Positions 27,696 through 35,460 of a stretch of 64,000 bases of DNA are shown piece by piece. Within the stretch, counting starts at the first letter, position 1. Each line of letters starts with the position of its first letter. Source of the DNA: Methylobacter sp. (GTDB taxonomy: Bacteria > Pseudomonadota > Gammaproteobacteria > Methylococcales > Methylomonadaceae); contig JAURZV010000093.1 of the NCBI GenBank assembly GCA_030653175.1, positions 1 to 64,000 on the forward strand. The letters are read 5' to 3'. A program made the translations under genes and the position numbers. The notes below the pieces were generated by a model. That model saw only the letters and a list, made by a program, of their open reading frames with translations, was not told where the DNA came from and did no database searches.

Positions 27696-28620
27696 TCCCA
27701 ATCTTTACTATGTTGTAGTTACCTGGATCGCTCTTCTTTTATTTAAAAAAGATATATAACGAAATAATAAAGTAACTTCTCACTAGTGACAGGTAAGCGT
27801 AAAAATCAACAAGTTACGGTCAATGAAAAATTAACTTTTCAAACGATCTTTGTTGAAAATCGCTATAAGCCATTGGCTATTCGTTGGCGGACTAACAAAT
27901 AACGCGCTTATCTTAAAGGTTTATCATAATGTAACTGATTGAAATATAATGCCATTACGGTTAATGGAAAGTTGCATAATGAACAAGCATGAGCATAGCT
28001 GTGCCTTTTAAGTAATTATTAAAAATCAAATGGCTATAAAAAAATATCACTGTTCATAGAATAAATGCGATTCTAACTTATTGATTTAAAATTATTTTAT
28101 GTCGTTGAGCAGTTACGCTATATTTAAATCGATGAGCAGCAAATATTGAACTCTAATCCATTAACCAAGAAAACCGTTGGGATGGGGCTTAGGTTAGAAG
28201 AAACAAATCATTTGCACAATCAGTGGAAATACTTATTGGATGAAAGTATTAATCGCCCGAATGCGTGTTATTCGGCTTGCGGACAGGTGTCGGCACGATA
28301 GACATACCTATGCATTGCTGTCTCCAATCTTCCGGCGCCTGGCGCCGGACGCGGCTAATGTGTGCTGCCTTTGAATGGGTGTCAGGGCAACCCTGTACCT
28401 TATCGTATTGTGGGTAGACAGGCAGGTGATATTGTAATGTTGGCCAAAGTAGAATTCGGCTGAGTCCTGATGAGATACGTGCCGACTTGTGGCGGTGGCA
28501 GCAATTTGCGCGAGAGGCGTTGTTGTGTAAGGTTCTATCGCACTGAACCCCAAAAGTTGTACGAATAGAGGTCATCTGTCACAATAACATCAATATAGTG
28601 ACTAACAAAAGGACAGCTCC
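27696..28620. promoter_or_regulatory. Long divergent intergenic region between glycan locus and fhc operon
   Basis: This 925-bp region must hold the promoters for the sugar transferase gene (leftward) and fhcB (rightward). No gene is supported. Two short plus-strand frames (28182-28301, starting MGLRLEETNHLHNQ, and 28240-28374, starting MKVLIARMRVIRL) read plausibly but have no ribosome site or known relatives. A 19-base near-perfect palindrome, TCCGGCGCC-T-GGCGCCGGA, lies at 28331-28349. The left half is strongly AT-rich and the right half (28240-28575) has gene-like composition, so it may contain a decayed gene or a leader RNA. Confidence 0.45.
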
Positions 28621-29982
28621 ATGGCTGAGATAACTGAAGTACCTAGCCCTTTTTGCGGTATCGGCACGGATGACCTGACCATTCAGGTTGACGGTGTATC
28701 GCTTAAGGTGGTTGAAAATGGCTGTGCGGTTAATTCGCCCGCTTTTGAACAGGCGATTACCGATACTTGTCCAAGAGTTGATGGTAAGGATGTCAGTCTG
28801 GATGTGGCCGTGGCAAAGGCGGCGGCGCTGTTAAAGAACACTAATCAACCGGTTATCGGCGGTTGCGCAACGGATGTCAACGGGATGCGGGCGTTGCTGG
28901 CATTGGCTGATCGTAGCGGCGCGGTGGTCGATAATATGAATTTTACCGGCGCACGGAATAACTTTCTGGCCTTGCAGGATTCCGGCTGGATGAATACTAC
29001 GCTGGCGGAAGTAAAAAACCGCTGTGATTTGTTGTTGGTGGTCGGCATTGATCTGGAAGGTTTTTCGCCGCGCTTTTTTGAGCGTTATCTATGGAATGAA
29101 GAATCCATGTTTCTGGATGATACCGGCAAGCGTGAGGTTATCTATTTAGGTAAAGCGCCTTCCGGTAACGCCTCGACTTCACCTGACGGCCAAACAGCGC
29201 TGGTTTTTGAATGCGTAAACGAAGATTTGCCGGATGTTGTCGCGGTATTAAGGGCGCTGGTTAAAGGCAATCCGATTCGGGTTGATTCAGTCGGCGGCAT
29301 TGCAGTTGGTCGCACCGGTTCCGTACCGGTTGCGACACTTCTGACCTCCAGGGATGGAGGAAATGCCGAGGACTGCCGGGAGCAGTCTCGGCCGCCATCC
29401 ATGGCAGTTGCCGATTTACAGTGTATTGCCGATAAATTAAAAGCGGCAAGCTATAGCGTAGTAACCTGGGCGGCCGGTGCGTTGGCTTATAGCCAAGCCG
29501 AATTGACGGTGCAGACCATTTCTGAAATGGTTAAGGATATTAATGATCAAAATACACGTAGCTCCGGTTTGCCGTTAGGCGGTAAAGAAGGCGATCAGAC
29601 GGCTAATCAGGTTTGCGGATGGACTACCGGTTATCCTGCGCGTACCCGTTTTTCCAGTGGTTATCCTGAATACGATCCTTATTTGAATGATACAAATTTT
29701 TTGCTGGGCAATGGCGAGGCTGACGCTTTGGTTTGGGTGCAGGCCTTTAATGTTAACGCCGTACCGCCGGTAACAGGTTTGCCGACTATTGTGGTGGGCC
29801 GTTCCGGGATGATGTTTGCAAAAGAACCGGACGTGTTTATTCCTGTCGGTACACCGGGTATTGATCATGCCGGTCATGCTTATCGTATGGATAACGTGGT
29901 TGCGATACGGCTGAAAAAATTACGTGAATCCGGCTTGCCCAGTACGTCTGACGTACTCAATGCCATTGAACAAGCTTTGTAG
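28621..29982 (+). CDS. fhcB: Formyltransferase/hydrolase complex subunit B (FwdB/FmdB-like)
   Basis: This 453-residue protein is homologous to the molybdopterin-containing subunit of archaeal formylmethanofuran dehydrogenase. In bacterial methylotrophs it belongs to the Fhc complex, which converts formyl-tetrahydromethanopterin to formate, but it no longer does the redox reaction. It starts MAEITEVPSPFCGIGTDDL, with AAGGACAG ahead of the ATG. The Gly-Cys-Ala-Thr-Asp-Val stretch near residue 80 (VIGGCATDVNGMRAL) follows the family. Length is close to bacterial FhcB. It is the first gene of a five-gene operon and is nine bases from fhcA. Confidence 0.92.
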   Translation: MAEITEVPSPFCGIGTDDLTIQVDGVSLKVVENGCAVNSPAFEQAITDTCPRVDGKDVSLDVAVAKAAALLKNTNQPVIGGCATDVNGMRALLALADRSGAVVDNMNFTGARNNFLALQDSGWMNTTLAEVKNRCDLLLVVGIDLEGFSPRFFERYLWNEESMFLDDTGKREVIYLGKAPSGNASTSPDGQTALVFECVNEDLPDVVAVLRALVKGNPIRVDSVGGIAVGRTGSVPVATLLTSRDGGNAEDCREQSRPPSMAVADLQCIADKLKAASYSVVTWAAGALAYSQAELTVQTISEMVKDINDQNTRSSGLPLGGKEGDQTANQVCGWTTGYPARTRFSSGYPEYDPYLNDTNFLLGNGEADALVWVQAFNVNAVPPVTGLPTIVVGRSGMMFAKEPDVFIPVGTPGIDHAGHAYRMDNVVAIRLKKLRESGLPSTSDVLNAIEQAL

Positions 29983-29991
29983 GAATATAGT

Positions 29992-31659
29992 ATGTTGATA
30001 AAGTTAACAGGCGGAGCGGTCTATGACCCTGCAAGCGGGATTGATGGCGCGAAACAGGATATTTACATTCAGGACGGACGCATCGTCAACAAGCCCGCCG
30101 ATGATGTTCAAGTTGATAAAGAGTACAACTTAAAAGGCAAGGTAGTGATGTCCGGCGCGATTGATATGCATACGCATATTGGCGGCGGTAAAGGCAATAT
30201 CGCCAGGACCTTGTTGCCGGAAGATCATCGTGCCGATCCCGTCGCTCGCACCGATATTACCCGTTCCGGCTGCGGCCATGCGATGCCCAGCACTTTTGTA
30301 ACCGGCTATCGCTATGCGGAGATGGGTTATACCGCCGGCTTCGAGCCCGCCGTATTGCCGGTTAACGCACGCCAGGCACATATGGAAATGGCCGATATTC
30401 CGATTCTGGATAAAGGCGGTTACGTCATGCTGGGCAGTGATGATTATTTGCTGCGCATGTTGACTGCCAAAAAAGACCAGAAAGCCATCAATGATTATGT
30501 GGCCTGGACAATGCAGGCAGCAAAAGCCATCGGCGTTAAAGTCGTTAATCCCGGCGGTATCAGTGCGTTCAAATTTAACCAGCGCAAACTGGATCTGGAT
30601 GAGCAAAACAGCCATTATGGTGTGACCCCGCGCGAAATTCTGCGCGTATTGGCGACAGCGGTTAAAGAACTGGGCGTTACTCATCCCCTGCATGTGCATG
30701 GCTGTAATCTGGGGGTGCCCGGCAACATGAATACCACGCTGGATACCATTCAGGGCATAGGCGGCTTGCCGATGCATTTAACCCATATCCAGTTCCATAG
30801 TTACGGCACGGAAGGTGATTTCAAGTTTTCATCGGGTGCGGCGCAGATTGCCGAAGCCGTCAATAAAAACAAAAACATCACTATCGATGTCGGGCAGATT
30901 CTGTTTGGACAAACCGTAACCGCGTCCGGCGACAACATGCGTCAACATGCCAATCATAAACATGCCAGCCCGAATAAATGGGTGACCATGGATATTGAAT
31001 GCGATGCAGGTTGTGGCGTTGTGCCGTTCAAATACAAAGATAAGAACTTTGTCAATGCGCTGCAATGGGCGATCGGTCTGGAAACCTTCTTGCTGGTTGA
31101 TGATCCCTGGCGTATTTTCCTGACTACGGATCATCCCAACGGCGCGCCATTCACCAGCTACCCGCATTTGATACGCTTGTTGATGGATAGAAGTTTCCGT
31201 AACGATATGCTGGCTACGATTCATCCTGAAGCGCAAAAAATGACGACTCTGGCATCGATAACGCGTGAATACAGTTTGCAGGAAATTGCCATCATGACCC
31301 GCGCCGGAGCAGCCAAGCTGATTGGCTTGCAAGACCGTGGCGGCCTGAGCGCCGGTAACTGGGCGGATATTACCGTTTATACCGACAATGCCGATCGGCA
31401 GCTTATGTTTGAGAAACCGGATTATGTGTTCAAGGATGGTGAGCTGGTGGTGGTTGACGGTAAGGTCATTCATACTAAATGGGGTACGACCCACGTTGTT
31501 AAGCCCGACTTTGATTCATCGGTAGAAAAAGATTTGCAAAAATATTTTGACAGGTTCCTGACTATGAAACTCGGCAACTTTAAGATCAGTGATGATGAAA
31601 TGACAGAGGATGGGCGCGGCAGTTTGACCGTGCATCCGCTTAAAGGAGATGTGACATGA
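29992..31659 (+). CDS. fhcA: Formyltransferase/hydrolase complex subunit A (formyl-methanofuran amidohydrolase)
   Basis: This 555-residue amidohydrolase is the hydrolytic subunit of the Fhc complex and releases formate from the formylated methanofuran-type cofactor. The binuclear-metal HXH motif is in IDMHTHIGGGKGN near residue 58. Further ligands lie in HPLHVHGCN near residue 230, LTHIQFHSYG near 263, and the aspartate in FLTTDHPNGAP near 382, all as in FwdA/FmdA. It follows fhcB directly. Together these subunits make up the pathway step that links methylene-H4MPT oxidation to formate in methanotrophs. Confidence 0.93.
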   Translation: MLIKLTGGAVYDPASGIDGAKQDIYIQDGRIVNKPADDVQVDKEYNLKGKVVMSGAIDMHTHIGGGKGNIARTLLPEDHRADPVARTDITRSGCGHAMPSTFVTGYRYAEMGYTAGFEPAVLPVNARQAHMEMADIPILDKGGYVMLGSDDYLLRMLTAKKDQKAINDYVAWTMQAAKAIGVKVVNPGGISAFKFNQRKLDLDEQNSHYGVTPREILRVLATAVKELGVTHPLHVHGCNLGVPGNMNTTLDTIQGIGGLPMHLTHIQFHSYGTEGDFKFSSGAAQIAEAVNKNKNITIDVGQILFGQTVTASGDNMRQHANHKHASPNKWVTMDIECDAGCGVVPFKYKDKNFVNALQWAIGLETFLLVDDPWRIFLTTDHPNGAPFTSYPHLIRLLMDRSFRNDMLATIHPEAQKMTTLASITREYSLQEIAIMTRAGAAKLIGLQDRGGLSAGNWADITVYTDNADRQLMFEKPDYVFKDGELVVVDGKVIHTKWGTTHVVKPDFDSSVEKDLQKYFDRFLTMKLGNFKISDDEMTEDGRGSLTVHPLKGDVT

Positions 31660-31687
31660 TCATTTGCAGCTTTATTGGTAATAAATA

Positions 31688-31984
31688 ATGACTACATTAG
31701 CCTTTGATACCTACGCGTACATTCGTAAGCTGAAAGAGTCAGGTATAACCGAGGAACAAGCGAGGGCTCAAGTGGAAGCGCTAAGTTTGGCGCTTGAGCA
31801 GTTTCAATCTGAATTGCACTTGTCCGAATCTGCGACTAAACAGGATGTTAGAGAGTCTGAATTAATGCTGGAGTTAAAGATTGCTGAAACTAAAGCTGAA
31901 CTGGTTCGCTGGATTGTGGGAGCTGGATTTTTACAAACGGCCTTGATCGCCGCATTATTAATTAAACTGAGCGCTGGAATATGA
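31688..31984 (+). CDS. DUF1640-like small coiled-coil membrane protein inside the fhc operon
   Basis: This 98-residue protein has an N-terminal helix-rich segment (FDTYAYIRKLKESGITEEQA), a coiled coil at about residues 15-75, and one C-terminal membrane helix (WIVGAGFLQTALIAALLIKL, residues 75-94). That layout matches DUF1640/CCDC90-like proteins. Its stop overlaps the fhcD start by four bases (ATGA at 31981-31984), so the two are translationally coupled. It is not a known Fhc subunit. It may be a membrane tether or simply an operon passenger; the sequence does not decide. Such proteins are often found near transposons and toxin genes as well. Confidence 0.7.
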   Translation: MTTLAFDTYAYIRKLKESGITEEQARAQVEALSLALEQFQSELHLSESATKQDVRESELMLELKIAETKAELVRWIVGAGFLQTALIAALLIKLSAGI

Positions 31985-32877
31985 TTATTAACGGTGTAGC
32001 AATAGACGCAACCTTTGCCGAGGCCTTTCCGATGAAAGCTACTCGTGCAATCATCACCGCACAAAATGAAAAATGGGCGATGATTTCAGCTCAAGCCATG
32101 ACCGGCTTTGCCACCTCGGTGATTGCCTGCGGTTGTGAGGCAGGGATTGAGCGGGTTCTTGATCCTTCCGAAACCCCGGACGGTCGCCCCGGCGTGTCCG
32201 TCATGATTTTTGCGATGGGCGGCAAAGGCTTGGCCAAGCAGCTTGAAACGCGGGCAGGGCAATGTGTGCTGACATCGCCGACCTCAGCTCTGTTTGCAGG
32301 CATTGATGGCGGTACGCGCATAGCCTTGGGTAAAAACCTGCGCTATTTCGGCGACGGTTTTCAGGTGGCTAAATTGATCGACGGCAAGCGTTACTGGCGT
32401 ATTCCGGTGATGGATGGCGAGTTTTTAACCGAGGCGACTACCGGGCAAGTCGATGCAATCGGCGGTGGCAACTTTTTGGTGCTGGCCCAGTCGCAACCGC
32501 AAGCCTTGGCCGCCTGTGAAGCAGCAATTGAAGAAATGCGTAAAATTCCCAATGTGATCATGCCTTTCCCCGGTGGCGTAGTGCGGTCGGGTTCCAAGGT
32601 CGGTTCAAAATATGCGGCTTTGGGCGCGTCAACCAATGACGCCTTCTGCCCGACTTTAAAAGGCATGACCAAAACCGATCTGTCACCGGAAATCGAATCG
32701 GTCATGGAAATCGTAATTGACGGTTTAACCAAAGAAGACATTGATAAAGCCATGCGTGTTGGTATTCAGGCGGTATGCGATTTAGGCGCTGCGAATGGCA
32801 TCAAACGCATTAGTGCGGGTAATTACGGTGGCAAGTTGGGGCCGTTCCACTTTCACTTACAGGAGATTATGGCATGA
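31981..32877 (+). CDS. fhcD: Formylmethanofuran:tetrahydromethanopterin formyltransferase, subunit D
   Basis: This 298-residue protein is the bacterial Ftr homologue. It moves the formyl group between tetrahydromethanopterin and the methanofuran-like carrier inside the Fhc complex. It starts MIINGVAIDATFAEAFPMK, the normal Ftr N-terminus, and has FGDGFQ, MPFPGGVVRSGSKVG near residue 200 and the long C-terminal lobe typical of the family. Length is nearly the same as archaeal Ftr (about 297). It overlaps the genes on both sides by four bases, which favours balanced translation with fhcC. Confidence 0.95.
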   Translation: MIINGVAIDATFAEAFPMKATRAIITAQNEKWAMISAQAMTGFATSVIACGCEAGIERVLDPSETPDGRPGVSVMIFAMGGKGLAKQLETRAGQCVLTSPTSALFAGIDGGTRIALGKNLRYFGDGFQVAKLIDGKRYWRIPVMDGEFLTEATTGQVDAIGGGNFLVLAQSQPQALAACEAAIEEMRKIPNVIMPFPGGVVRSGSKVGSKYAALGASTNDAFCPTLKGMTKTDLSPEIESVMEIVIDGLTKEDIDKAMRVGIQAVCDLGAANGIKRISAGNYGGKLGPFHFHLQEIMA

Positions 32878-33689
32878 GCGCTTTAACCTTTACGCTGAAA
32901 CAAAGACCTGATCAACGCGTGGATATGTCGCCGCTGGTTTGTCAGAAACTGGTTGATTTGGAGCTCGCTGAAATTGCCGCGATTACCTTGCAGAATGGCA
33001 AACGCAAAATCAGGGTAGATGAATTATTCAGCATTGCAGGTGCTGATGCGCAAAATATCGTGATAAAAAACAGCTTTGGCAAGCTCGATTTTATCGGTAA
33101 AGAGCTGGATGGCGGGCGCATAACAGTCGAAGGCGATGCGGGGGCTTATCTCGGCTTGGGCATGAAATCAGGAGAGATCGAAGTGTCGGGTGATGTCGGG
33201 CTTTATGCGGCCTGCGAAATGAAGAAAGGTAAGCTGATCATTAACGGTAATGCCGGCGATTTTTTGGGCGCGGCCTTGCCGGGCAACAAAATGGGTATGA
33301 AAGGCGGAACCATTCTGGTGAAAGGTAATGTGGGTGAGCGTGCCGGTGATCATATGCGTCGCGGCAATATTCTGATTGAGGGTAATGCCGGTGATTATTG
33401 CGGCTCCAGAATGACGGCGGGCACTATCGCAGTAATGGGGCAGACCGGCAGGTACTTGGGTTTTGCGATGCGCCGGGGTACGTTATTGTTATGGAATCAA
33501 CCGCAGGCATCGGCAAGATTCAATGATTGCGGTGCGCATACCTTGGCATTTTTACCGATATTGTTTGCATCGTTTAAAAAGCTTAATTCCAAATTTGCCG
33601 ACAACTCGGCGGCCTTTAACCGGGTACAACGTTATGCCGGCGATATGTCGGAAATGGGCCGTGGCGAGGTTTTGGTTAAAATAAGCTGA
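32874..33689 (+). CDS. fhcC: Formyltransferase/hydrolase complex subunit C (FwdC-like)
   Basis: This 271-residue structural subunit has the repeated glycine-rich strands of the FwdC/GltB C-terminal beta-helix: GDAGAYLG, GDVGLYAA, GNAGDFLG, GNVGERAG, GNAGDYCG and GQTGRYLG at regular spacing of about 19-20 residues between positions 85 and 200. It completes the fhcBADC set. The ATG overlaps the fhcD stop. No catalytic residues are expected. The operon ends here; a palindromic repeat element follows rather than a clear terminator. Confidence 0.93.
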   Translation: MSALTFTLKQRPDQRVDMSPLVCQKLVDLELAEIAAITLQNGKRKIRVDELFSIAGADAQNIVIKNSFGKLDFIGKELDGGRITVEGDAGAYLGLGMKSGEIEVSGDVGLYAACEMKKGKLIINGNAGDFLGAALPGNKMGMKGGTILVKGNVGERAGDHMRRGNILIEGNAGDYCGSRMTAGTIAVMGQTGRYLGFAMRRGTLLLWNQPQASARFNDCGAHTLAFLPILFASFKKLNSKFADNSAAFNRVQRYAGDMSEMGRGEVLVKIS

Positions 33690-33723
33690 TCAATAGTATT
33701 AGGTTAGGGATGAACGAAAAGTC

Positions 33724-33914
33724 CGTAGGTTGGGTTGCGACTGCATGGACAGATATTTGCTCCTGCAATATCTGCATTCCCCACGTCCATGTGGGTTATG
33801 CAGGAGGTAGAGCAATGCAGGAGCAGCGTAGCGGTGTGCCGAGGCGCTAGCCGTAACCCCCCAACGCATTAACACAGCAAATGTTGGGTTACGCTACCGC
33901 TAACCCAACCTACG
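33724..33914. repeat. Palindromic repeat element with 13-bp terminal inverted repeats
   Basis: A 191-bp non-coding element starts CGTAGGTTGGGTT (33724-33736) and ends with its exact reverse complement (33902-33914). Inside are a 23-bp word (33738-33760) that reappears inverted at 60517-60539, and a GCAGGAGGTAGAGCAATGCA word (33800-33819) related to the tandem repeat at 44889-44984. It lies between fhcC and the radical SAM gene. It is best read as a non-autonomous mobile or REP-like element. Confidence 0.6.
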
Positions 33915-33945
33915 TGCTGTTGCAGTGTTATGTTCAAATATAGTC

Positions 33946-34800
33946 ATGGTAACAAGATTAACAACAACCAATCATAGTCGGGATATTGCCGGGTTAAAGT
34001 ACGTATACCCGGTGCTTTCCAGGCGAGCAGGCGGCTTGTCTATCGGTATCAATTTCAATATTAATAATGCCTGTAACTGGCGTTGCATTTATTGTCAGGT
34101 ACCTGATTTAAAAATCGGCGCCGCGCCTGATTTGGATTTTCAGTTATTGGAAGATGAGCTGAGGTTTTTTCTTGATGATGTGTTGAATGGTGATTTCTAT
34201 GAACGTTTTCAGGTCGATGAAGACAAACGGATCATTAAGGATATTGCTATTTCCGGCAATGGCGAGCCGACCAGCTTAAAAGACTTTGATAAGGCTGTAG
34301 CTTTAATTGGTCAGGTAGCGACAGAAGCAGGGGTTTTGCCCCAGAGTAATTTTGTGTTAATCACCAACGGTAGCTTGGTGCATCGACCTAGCGTCCGGAA
34401 TGGCCTGAAAAAACTAAAGGAATATGGCGGAGAAGTATGGTTTAAGTTGGATAGCGCTACGGAAGAAGGCAGGGCTTTAATGAATAATGCAGGGCAAAGT
34501 TGTCAGGCGAGCGTGGATAATCTGTTGCTTTCAGCAAAGCTGTGTCCGACAAAGCTGCAAACATGTTTAGTGGATTATGATAAACATGGCTTATCCTCGA
34601 AGGAAAAAGTCGCATTTCTTGATTTGCTGAGGAGTATTAAAACAAAGGGCTGTGTGCTGAAGGGTGTGATGTTGTATACGATTGCGAGGCCGTCTCTTCA
34701 GCCGGAGTCCGGTCGGCTGGAGAGGTTGCCGGTAGAGGCACTGAATGCATTTGCTGATGAAATCAGGCTCTTGGGTTTTGAGGTCTTAGTGTGTTGGTGA
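33946..34800 (+). CDS. Radical SAM protein of unknown substrate
   Basis: This protein of about 284 residues has the CX3CX2C iron-sulfur motif in NACNWRCIYCQVPD near residue 38 and a SAM-contacting ISGNGEPT motif near residue 100. The ATG at 33946 is preferred; a GTG at 33925 in frame has no better support. The GINFNINNACNWRC arrangement differs from better-known families such as MoaA or NrdG. Its location after fhcC suggests a role in C1 metabolism or in making a related cofactor, but this is only context, since a repeat element separates it from the operon. It converges with the small gene that follows. Confidence 0.75.
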   Translation: MVTRLTTTNHSRDIAGLKYVYPVLSRRAGGLSIGINFNINNACNWRCIYCQVPDLKIGAAPDLDFQLLEDELRFFLDDVLNGDFYERFQVDEDKRIIKDIAISGNGEPTSLKDFDKAVALIGQVATEAGVLPQSNFVLITNGSLVHRPSVRNGLKKLKEYGGEVWFKLDSATEEGRALMNNAGQSCQASVDNLLLSAKLCPTKLQTCLVDYDKHGLSSKEKVAFLDLLRSIKTKGCVLKGVMLYTIARPSLQPESGRLERLPVEALNAFADEIRLLGFEVLVCW

Positions 34801-34808
34801 GCGATGTG

Positions 34809-35060
34809 TTAGCCTTTGATATCCAATAGAGATCCAATCGTTTCTTTATCGGCTTCAAGTAATTTAACAGCGGCAGAGGTTTCAAGTTCGGCTTCTTTTA
34901 GGCTGAGCACCGGTTTGATGATGTCGCTGGATATGAACTCTGAACTGCCGACTTCATCGTTTTGTATGGGCAGCTTAGCTATCACTTGAGCGGCATCCGC
35001 TGATTTATGTTGAGCGGTACTGATTAGATTGACTGCGCTGCTAGTTGGTGTGATGTTCAT
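34809..35060 (-). CDS. Small protein of unknown function, 83 residues
   Basis: The ATG at 35060 has AAGGGG about seven bases upstream and gives MNITPTSSAVNLISTAQHK; an in-frame start at 35078 is less likely. The protein is Ala-, Ser- and Glu-rich with a probable helix at the end (EAELETSAAVKLLEADKE) and no signal or membrane segment. The form recalls small proteins of the putative motility/YjfB-like type, but I cannot assign it. It ends nine bases from the stop of the radical SAM gene. Confidence 0.6.
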   Translation of the reverse strand: MNITPTSSAVNLISTAQHKSADAAQVIAKLPIQNDEVGSSEFISSDIIKPVLSLKEAELETSAAVKLLEADKETIGSLLDIKG

Positions 35061-35206
35061 TTCGTGCCCCTTATACATTGAATTGGCGTCAAACTAATAC
35101 TACATCGATATGGGCAATATGCAAAGATTGGATTGTGATTTTAGGATAGAAGTGTGAATAACAAAGCATTTTTTAAACGACGAGCAACCATAGGTGCGCG
35201 CTCTTT

Positions 35207-35237
35207 TTGAATTTATAGCTTGTTATGCTCGTATAAT
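35207..35237 (+). promoter_or_regulatory. Probable promoter of tRNA-Leu
   Basis: TTGAAT (35207-35212) and TATAAT (35232-35237) are separated by 19 bases. The -10 box is a perfect match and lies 30 bases before the tRNA, which fits a short 5' leader. Confidence 0.5.
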
Positions 35238-35267
35238 TATGGATATAATTATAAGTTCATTTAAAGT

Positions 35268-35352
<85 letters not shown>

Positions 35353-35367
35353 CCCAATTCATAATGA

Positions 35368-35391
35368 GAGTTAACGATTCATCGTTAACTC
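35368..35391 (+). terminator. Hairpin after tRNA-Leu
   Basis: GAGTTAACGA and TCGTTAACTC pair perfectly around a short loop, 16 bases after the tRNA. The T-tract after it is poor, so it may be a processing or attenuating hairpin rather than a strong terminator ahead of tig. Confidence 0.5.
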
Positions 35392-35460
35392 TTCAGTTCT
35401 TTTGAGCCGTTTACCGGTATTCTATAAAAATTCTTATTTAAATTTAGTTGAGGTAAAGAA

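Noticed and set aside
28240-28575. A complete gene upstream of fhcB
   Set aside because: Neither strand has a frame with a ribosome site, normal length and a known pattern; kept only as possible decay.
27696-28620. Sigma-54 promoter for the fhc operon
   Set aside because: I looked for a GG-N10-GC pair and found none with a convincing context.
30130-31494. Two minus-strand open frames of more than 210 codons across fhcA
   Set aside because: They are antisense to a gene with clear catalytic motifs and have a His/Arg-rich composition typical of shadow frames.
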